From: Capra hircus
Lineage: Eukaryota; Chordata; Mammalia; Artiodactyla; Bovidae
DNA length: 64,000 nucleotides
Direction of reading: 5' to 3'
NCBI RefSeq assembly: GCF_001704415.2
Contig: NC_030823.1
Span: forward strand, 69,440,458 to 69,504,457
Shown: in pieces, positions 58,161-64,000 of the stretch
How positions within the stretch are numbered: the stretch's first letter is position 1
Layout of the letters: each line of letters begins with the position of its first letter
Translations under genes and position numbers: made by a program
Notes under the pieces: generated by a model
Told to the model about the DNA's origin: nothing
Seen by the model: only the letters and a program-made list of their open reading frames with translations
Database searches by the model: none

Positions 58161-58168
58161 CACGTGAC
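58161..58168 (+). promoter_or_regulatory. E-box CACGTGAC
   Basis: A CACGTG palindrome with AC following, the USF/MITF/TFE type, 380 bp before the BATF3 ATG. Sequence match only. Confidence 0.45.
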
Positions 58169-58265
58169 TTCCACGAAGCAGGGGGGCCCCAGCGGAAAGC
58201 GGCGGCAGGGGTGGGATCTGGGACCCCGGGGTGCGGCTTGAGGGCGGGGAGAGGAGGAACGGAGC

Positions 58266-58290
58266 GGGGGTGGGAGAAGGCGGGGCGGGG
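58266..58290 (+). promoter_or_regulatory. Putative G-quadruplex
   Basis: Four G-runs (5, 3, 4 and 4 Gs) separated by loops of 1, 7 and 1 bases on the sense strand, overlapping the upstream GC boxes. Fits the usual G3+N1-7 pattern. Confidence 0.6.
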
Positions 58291-58294
58291 CGGA
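58279..58294 (+). promoter_or_regulatory. Tandem GC boxes (Sp1/KLF type)
   Basis: GGCGGGGCGGGGCGGA, two overlapping GGGGCGGGG-type boxes about 255 bp before the ATG. Confidence 0.65.
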
Positions 58295-58381
58295 CTCGGG
58301 ACGGGAAGGACGGCGCGCTGGGACCGGGGCGTGGGGAAACCCGGGCGCCGCGCGGCGGAGCCGGGAGAGCGGGAAGCCCGG

Positions 58382-58392
58382 GGGGCGGGGCC
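58382..58392 (+). promoter_or_regulatory. GC box (Sp1/KLF type)
   Basis: GGGGCGGGGCC about 155 bp before the BATF3 ATG, the nearest consensus Sp1-type site. Confidence 0.6.
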
Positions 58393-58544
58393 GAGGCGGC
58401 CGCCCGCAGGTGCGGGGGCGCGGGGATGCGTGCGGCCCGAGGGAGCCGGTAGGCAGCGCCCCGCGTGCAGGGCGCGCCGGGCCGCGCGGCCGCTCGTCCG
58501 CGAGGCTGCGCGGCGGGCCGGGCAGAGCCGGAGCAGCGCCCGGC

Positions 58545-58622
58545 ATGTCGCAAGAGCTCCCGGCTGCCGGCAGCGTCCTGCACAGGAGCGTCTCGGCGCC
58601 CGGGAACCAGGCTCGGCCACAG
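58545..58622 (+). CDS. BATF3: BATF3 coding exon 1
   Basis: First 26 codons of BATF3, a small bZIP protein of the AP-1 superfamily that pairs with JUN proteins, cooperates with IRF4/IRF8 and is needed for type 1 conventional dendritic cells. The translation MSQELPAAGSVLHRSVSAPG, then NQARPQ, matches the family N-terminus and fixes the start. The ATG has a purine at -3 (cggcATGt); the frame is open further upstream, but the family starts here. The donor is CAG|GTAGCG (GT at 58623), phase 0. The human exon carries a longer Pro/Gln stretch before the splice (from memory), so this one is about four residues shorter. It sits in a dense CpG island. Confidence 0.95.
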
Positions 58623-59399
58623 GTAGCGAGCTAGATGGAGGCTCGGGGGGGTGCCCGGGTTGCGGGGAGTGGTGGGCGCGCTACGAGGGGCGAGGAGGTG
58701 GGTGCTGGGGCTCCCGGCTGGGGACTGATGGGAGCAGGGGTAGAGGGCAGTGCGGGAGCCGGACGCGAGCGGCGTGGGGGCACGCGGGGACCCCGCTGTG
58801 CGCCTCTGCCCGGCCGCCCCGAGCGCACTCCAGGTGCCCGGGGCGTCCGGGATGGTGACTGGGCTCCTGAACCTGAGAGGAGCAGAGGTCGGAGGGCGCC
58901 GACGTCTGGTAGGGCTGGGCACTGTTCACGCTGCCCGGCACGTGGGGTCTGGGCCGCCCTGGGTGTCGCCATCCGTGCGCCGCCGCTGGCTGCCGCCCCA
59001 TCGCCAGAGCGCGTGGTCCTTCCCCGCCGCGCCGAGCTGGGGCCAAGGTGTGGAGAGGGGAAATTCCGCTCCGAGGGGCGGCTCGTGCCCAGGCAATCTC
59101 AGCGTGTACTCTCCTCCGGCGGCCTCCCGAATGGCCCAGGGACGCGAGGTGGCGGCCCGAGGTGGGCAGACTCCAACCTCAGGGCGGGTGGAGAGCCCTC
59201 GGCGGGCGCCGGCTCCTCTCCGCTGTCCACCACAGTGTTTACAGCCGCGTACTCGGGGAAACACACAAGGTTGCCGGCAGGGACGGCAGGCCGAGAACTT
59301 CTCACTCAACTACGTTAGGATCGAGTCTTTTCAGGGTTATGCCCGGCTTCTCAGTTAGGTGCCTGCCGCAGAATGTCATCGGGTGACGCTAGAGAGTCA

Positions 59400-59560
59400 C
59401 ACAGCTGAGTCTGGGCCTCAGCGTTGCCACACACAGGCTGAGTAGCCTTGGGGAATCTGCTTCATCTCTCTGGGCCTCAGTTTCTCCATGTGTAAAAATC
59501 AATATAATATAACTTCTTGTGATTTTTGTGAGGACTAATAGAGACATGGGTAGTAATATA
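59400..59560 (+). mobile_element. MIR SINE
   Basis: Sense MIR in BATF3 intron 1: 'cacacacaggctgagtagcc', 'ctctctgggcctcagtttct', 'gtgaggactaatagagac'. Confidence 0.82.
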
Positions 59561-60965
59561 TGAATATATCAACATTTTGCTGCTCTCTTTCCGCCTTGAT
59601 TAAATATTTCTACTGGTTGTCAGGTCCGACCATGTGGTAGGTGCTAACTCCAGTTTGGAGTGTCCACTTTTACAGGGCAGGATGCATGCTCCTCCTTTGG
59701 GCCTTATGAATCTCCAATGAGGACCAGAGAGGCATGATTTGGTGATAAGTGCTATAAGGGACTCAACAGAAAATAGCAGTCTTAACAGAAGTTACTGAAG
59801 ACACACCATGTGGCGCTTTGGGATAAAATCTAGTTTTATCTTATGCAGCTCCAAGTGCTGGGCTGTTAGGATGATCATGGCAGAGATTACTGACCGCTTG
59901 TTCAGGACATGCATCTCTAGTGCCCAGGACAGTGCCTGGCACATGGCAGGTACTCAGTTAATACTCACTGAAAGAATGAATAAATCACACAGCAAATGAG
60001 AAAATCGAAAAATCAGAGAGTGTAAGTCATTAACCCAAGGCCATATTGCTATAACGGACAAAACCAAGGACCTATATTTCTAAAGCTAAAGTTCTGTGTG
60101 TCAGACCCCCTGTTGTGTTCTGATTACCTCCACCAAGACTTCTTTGCCTCTTAAAGACTACATCTTAACAGCTCGTGTCTGGTCCCTTAAACACTGTCTT
60201 CAGGCCACTTCTCTCTGTCATGTTCTTTCTTCTTTTCCTTTCATAGCTTTATTTTCTTGCATATGCTGAAAATTCTCTACTCACTGTAACTTGAGGAGCT
60301 ATGTATCTTTCTTATTTGGAATATTAGATCTGATAAATGATATCTGAAAACATCTGTTATTTCATGTTATCAATATTTGCTTTCCACTAATAGTAATAAC
60401 TGAGTAGCTTTCCTGTGTTTGTATCCCACTGAATTCTTGATCTCTAAACTCTTTAAAGGTAGTATTTCCATGGAATCTTCTCACAGGTCTCTGGGAAGCA
60501 AATACTCTACCCCTCCTCTGTTTTCTATAACTGGATGAAGTGTTTTTACCATTGTAGGTGCATTTTTCTGCCTGCCTTTTCAGAATAACTCTTGAAGGAC
60601 TTGACTAAGTTTGGTTAAATCTCATATATAGCTAAGAGCTTTCAAGACACATCATCAGTTTGCTTTAGGATTCAAACTGCTCTGACCTGTGAAACAAAAT
60701 GTCAGTCAAGCACTGTTCAAAGGGATGAGCTGCCTGTGGCCTTTAGGACCACTTGGTGTGTTGGGAGAGTTGTGTGGTTACAATCGGTAATCAGCATAGT
60801 TGTGATTTGCACACAATGTCAAAAGTACCTGTTTGTGTGTGGTGGCGGAAGGCCTGGCCCACGGCAAGTCCCAGATAGCAGCCGCCTTTTGCCTTTCCCG
60901 TCCTCAAGTGCACACCAACACCACACCTCTTCCAGGCACACGCCCCAGGAGGTGGGTGGGGGAAA
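59561..60965. other. BATF3 intron 1, mostly unassigned
   Basis: About 1.4 kb. 59890-59985 (gtgcctggcacatggcaggt, gaatgaataaat) is an L2/MIR-type 3' end, and 59990-60060 resembles antisense MIR. No further exon recognised. Confidence 0.45.
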
Positions 60966-61100
60966 GGTTTGAGAACTTGGTTTGGAGTCCAGCAGACGTG
61001 AGTTCCACTTCCCGTTCGGCCCTCTACTAGCTGTGATACCTGGAGCAAGTTCCTCAACCTCTCGGAGTTTCTTATTCCTCATCTTTTAGATGGCAGTCCC
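60966..61100 (+). mobile_element. MIR SINE
   Basis: Sense MIR: 'tggagtccagcagacgtgag', 'tactagctgtgatacctgga', 'gcaagttcctcaacctctcg', 'tcctcatcttttagatggca'. It ends about 235 bp before BATF3 exon 2. Confidence 0.88.
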
Positions 61101-61333
61101 ACCACACAGGCCTCGGGGGCGGCGAGGGCGGGGGAGCAGCTAACCCAGCCATAGCTCATGCGTAGTGCTCCCTCGACGCTGGGCCACTGATTCCCCCGCT
61201 GATGGAGCAGCAAGCGCTGCTGTGGCTGCAGCGAACATGGTGATGCTCCCGAGCAGGACTGGATGAAGGGAGTGGGCAGAGGAGGGGCGGCGAGGGGCCT
61301 CAGCATCCCACCTGACCACGCCCTTTCCCCCAG

Positions 61334-61438
61334 AGCCCTGAGGATGACGACAGGAAGGTCCGGAGGAGGGAGAAAAACCGAGTTGCTGCTCAGAGAAGTC
61401 GGAAGAAGCAAACCCAGAAGGCTGACAAACTCCACGAG
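61334..61438 (+). CDS. BATF3: BATF3 coding exon 2 (basic region)
   Basis: 35 codons (residues 27-61) encoding the acidic SPEDDD linker and the whole DNA-binding basic region. RREKNRVAAQRSRKKQTQKA contains the bZIP signature N-x-x-A-A-x-x-S-R (N41, A44, A45, S48, R49), whose residues contact AP-1/CRE half-sites. The exon ends ADKLHE, where L59 is the first leucine of the zipper. Acceptor ctttcccccag (AG at 61332-61333); donor GAG|GTGAGC (GT at 61439), phase 0. Intron 1 is 2711 bp. The rest of the zipper and the C-terminal tail must be in a downstream exon, which I did not find up to 64000. The intact frame and consensus splice sites indicate a live gene. Confidence 0.97.
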
Positions 61439-61724
61439 GTGAGCGGGTGTTTGGGGCTGAGCCACGCGAGGGCCACGGCGGGGAGTGGTCCTCCGCCCCC
61501 ACGCCCTGGTCATCACCACTTCCGGCCGGGTGCATCTAATCCCGCTGCCTCCCTCCAGCCCAGCGTTCGGAGTCGTCGTTCTCCGGAGTCTTCATTGCTC
61601 CTTCACTGGCTGTATCTCACAGTTCTCCTTTAATTTTAAAGCAAGGAAACTTCCTTTTGATCCTGACTCCCTTTCAAGCTAGTGCCCCGTTTCCTTTCTT
61701 TCCCTCCTTTATTTACCTGGTTCT
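61439..61724 (+). other. BATF3: BATF3 intron 2, first part
   Basis: GC-rich then AT-richer intronic sequence without a recognised repeat. Confidence 0.55.
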
Positions 61725-61866
61725 TTTTTTTTTTTTAATTATTGAATTTATTTGGCAGACAGGATCTATTTTCATGGCATATGGGATCTAGTTCCCTGAC
61801 CAGGGGTGGAACCTGGGCCTCCTGCATTGCGAGCATGGGCCACCCGACCACCAGGGAAGTCCCTCC
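61725..61866 (-). mobile_element. CHR-type SINE
   Basis: Antisense CHR SINE with a reversed poly(A) (T-run 61725-61737); 'gggatctagttccctgacca' and 'accaccagggaagtccctcc'. Confidence 0.9.
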
Positions 61867-61950
61867 CTGCTGCTTAAAAAGAGACCTGCTGTCTCGATGT
61901 CCCCAGTTCCCATTTATTTCCCAGGTCACTGTGATATCCTTTCAGCACCC

Positions 61951-61953
<3 letters not shown>

Positions 61954-62002
<49 letters not shown>
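61954..62002. repeat. (AC)24 microsatellite
   Basis: Uninterrupted 49-bp AC run in BATF3 intron 2; likely polymorphic. Confidence 0.98.
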
Positions 62003-62004
<2 letters not shown>

Positions 62005-62158
62005 CAAATTTCCTACAGAAATGGCTCCGCTGAGTCTGCTAGTGTCCTGACACTGCCTGGTCCAGGGACCTCATTCTAGTCCCCTGATCCTTGACCTTGC
62101 TGAGACCTCTGACACCACTAACCCTCAGCTTCTTGGAACATTCATGGTCTTTAGCTTC

Positions 62159-62380
62159 TTTATTTTTATAACTTTAAAAGAGTGTTTATTTGTATTTATT
62201 CCTTTGGCTGTGCCGGGTCTCAGTCGCAGCGCTCAGGTTTTTCAGTCTTCATTGCAGCGTGCAGGATCTTAGAGTTGCAGCATGTGGAATCTAGTTCCCT
62301 GACCAGGGATTGAACCCAGGACCCCTGCGTTGGAAGTGTGCAATCTTAGCCAGTGGACCACCAGGGAAGTCCCCCCGCAA
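62159..62380 (-). mobile_element. CHR-type SINE with perfect TSD
   Basis: Antisense CHR SINE bounded by a perfect 13-bp duplication GGTCTTTAGCTTC (62146-62158 and 62381-62393). Confidence 0.96.
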
Positions 62381-62393
62381 GGTCTTTAGCTTC

Positions 62394-63609
62394 CTATTTC
62401 TCCTGACCCTCTTAACACTTTTTTCTGTTTCTTTGATCACCTTTCTACATGTCTGTTTTCTCACATGTTGGTGCTGACCATGCTTTCAGACTCTACCCTT
62501 TTGTCCTCTCACCTGGGAGATTTAATCTGTTGATCTGTTGGCTCCCAGCATCGCTCACCCTCAGGTAGGAAGTGATCACTGCAACAAGACCTCTGTCCTG
62601 GCCCTAACCCCGCATCTCCAGTGTCTGCTTCGAGGCCTCCAAATGGGTCCCCGCAGGCTTCTTGGTGGCAGCCTGGCCATAATAGTGGGATTGTTCATCC
62701 TGAGACTTCCTCTTCTCAGCTGTCTTCAAATTGTAATATGAAGCTAATGAACCGTCGACCCATCACCCCAATCAGGGACCTGAGGGTGATGCTAGACTCT
62801 TTCCTTCCCTGAGATCCCTGTGTATTATCCCGTATAATCTCGCAGCCAGGACGCGGGAACCACTCTGTGTCAGGAAGTGATGTAGAAGGCATCTCAGGAT
62901 CTGTCCAAGGAATCGATGGCAGCTCTGTGCTCATCTTCACGCAGGATTGATGTGATCATTAAGGGTTTTGGTTCTGCACTCTCCTGCCAGTCTTTCTGGC
63001 CGTAGATTGTCTCAGCATGGCCAGTCTCAGGGTGTTGACAGCATTGGAGCCTGTGGGCTTTTATGAGTGGGAAATGACTATCTCTAAAAACCCCTTCACA
63101 GTGAGCAGAGAACATATTTAGAATGCACAGCCTCCAGGGAGAGGAGACCCATTGATGTAAATTCACGGAGGGCCATACATTATAAATGCTAGATTCTTTC
63201 TTGAAAGTAGGAAATCTACATTGTAGAAAGAGATTAGGACCTTCAGACCAGGGTCAGGGAAAGCCTGTCCCAGACTGGATTGTTCTTTATAATTCCTCAG
63301 AAGAATTGGGATGTCCTTTGCCTCCTTTCTTCCCTCCCCTTGCTCCTGAAGCAAGCCTGGTTCTAGCTTCCTGTTACCAAAGAACCCCCAGAGGGGATTT
63401 ATTGCTCAGTCAGTGCACAGCCCTACGTTCAGAGCACATGCGCCAGCCTGACAGCTGGGCCCTTCCTCTCGAAGAGCTTCTAGTTGGAGATAAGTATATT
63501 AATATCAAAACACACCAGAGGATACTCGGTTTTAAGACCTCTGTGATTATGTGTGCAGAGGTGACTAAATGACTTGGATAAGATCTTTCGTGGAACCAGG
63601 TCAAGTAGA
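62394..63609. other. BATF3: BATF3 intron 2, possible L2, no exon
   Basis: 62450-62860 resembles sense L2 ORF2 (ctgagggtgatgctagactc). The rest is unassigned. I looked for a continuation of the leucine zipper (EE-YESLEQEN-like) and did not see it. Confidence 0.45.
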
Positions 63610-63825
63610 TTCATTCAACAGATATATATTTTTAATTTTTATTTTTATCTATTTATTTGGATACACCAGATCTTAGTTGCCGCATTTGGAATCTTCGATC
63701 TTCATTGCAGCATGCCGACTCTTAGTTGCCATGCTGGATCTAGTTCCCTGACCAAAGAGGGAACCCGGGCCCCCTGTATTGAGAGCACGGAGCCTTAGCC
63801 ACTGGACCCCCAGGGAAATCCCTCA
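63610..63825 (-). mobile_element. CHR-type SINE
   Basis: Antisense CHR SINE (taccagatcttagttgccgc-like text, then 'ggatctagttccctgaccaa'), ending 'ccactggacccccagggaaa' + 'tccc'. It seems to interrupt an L2/MIR end (attcattcaacagatat | tcaacaag). Confidence 0.88.
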
Positions 63826-63954
63826 ACAAGTTTTTTTTTTTTTTTTAACAAGTATTAATTAAGAACCACTGCCAGCAAGGCACTACCACTGGGTCACAAG
63901 GAGAGGAATCAGATCTCATTCCTGTCCTGGGGAGGGATAAGAGTCAAAGTGAAA

Positions 63955-64000
63955 CTGAAGTGAAAGTTGCTCAGTTGTGTCCGACTCTTGGCAACCCCGT
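63955..64000 (-). mobile_element. Bov-tA SINE, cut by window end
   Basis: Antisense Bov-tA tail (gaagtgaaagttgctcagtt, gtgtccgactcttggcaacc) running off the window. Confidence 0.9.

Larger units (their letters stand above)
56950..59320. promoter_or_regulatory. BATF3: CpG island and BATF3 promoter region
   Basis: GC content rises sharply and CpG dinucleotides are abundant from about 57.0 to 59.3 kb, densest at 57.7-59.2 kb, around BATF3 exon 1. No TATA box is apparent before the ATG; Sp1-type GC boxes and an E-box are present, fitting a CpG-island promoter with dispersed start sites. Long open frames on both strands here result from the low stop-codon frequency of GC-rich DNA. The 5' UTR must lie somewhere between about 58.2 kb and 58544. 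Confidence 0.88.

Noticed and set aside
57721..58922. Long open frames on the minus strand opposite BATF3 exon 1 (up to 363 codons) and long plus-strand frames at 58121-59358
   Set aside because: They lie in a CpG island where stop codons are rare. They are rich in Pro, Arg, Ala and Gly, overlap in several frames and show no family similarity. Best read as composition artefacts.
61954..62050. Repetitive Thr-His open frame across the AC repeat
   Set aside because: Produced by the dinucleotide repeat; intronic and without coding support.
1..64000. CRISPR arrays, phage, operon, restriction or toxin-antitoxin type systems
   Set aside because: The sequence is ruminant nuclear DNA; the repeats are dispersed SINE/LINE copies and microsatellites, not spaced direct repeats with unique spacers.

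Overview
The window is vertebrate, and specifically ruminant (cattle, sheep, goat or buffalo type), nuclear DNA. BovB (RTE) LINEs, Bov-tA/Bov-A2 SINEs with the BovB-like 3' tail, and CHR-type cetartiodactyl SINEs occur throughout, over a layer of old mammalian repeats (L2, MIR, L1M, MLT1 LTR, hAT). The exact species cannot be read from the sequence. There are no prokaryotic-type operons, phages or CRISPR arrays. Most short open frames are chance frames or decayed transposon frames.

Two real protein-coding genes are present, both on the + strand and both partial. The 3' end of NSL1 (kinetochore MIS12 complex) is represented by a 68-bp internal exon (12125-12192) and the terminal coding exon (14687-14965), followed by a 3' UTR with two possible poly(A) signals. 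About 43.6 kb downstream lies the 5' part of BATF3 (AP-1 family bZIP factor): a CpG island, coding exon 1 (58545-58622) and exon 2 with the basic region (61334-61438). Its remaining exon(s) lie beyond the window. The order NSL1 then BATF3, same strand, agrees with mammalian synteny on human 1q32.3. The only other gene-derived item is a decayed RPL34 retrocopy (39131-39548) with a perfect 13-bp target-site duplication.

Layout: 1-12 kb is NSL1 intron carrying two inverted BovB copies, L1 and SINEs, and a MER20-like element with a CTCF-like motif. 12-16 kb holds the last NSL1 exons. 16-57 kb is a repeat-dominated intergenic stretch with several BovB copies (the longest, 31080-33623, retains endonuclease and RT sequence), two Tigger/pogo elements in opposite orientation, a palindrome-rich microsatellite-like tract, and a stack of nested insertions in an old L1 (40.0-45.6 kb). 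57-64 kb is the BATF3 promoter, first exons and introns.

I did not find an undescribed multi-gene system. The most useful leads are the pair of BovB copies sharing the same two lesions, the CTCF-like motif in a MER20-like element, AP-1 motifs carried by BovB copies beside an AP-1 factor gene, and a His-to-Gln change in the NSL1 C-terminal PVIHL motif. Repeat family names come from memory of consensus sequences, not from a database search, and many outer boundaries are approximate (tens of bases) except where a target-site duplication fixes them.
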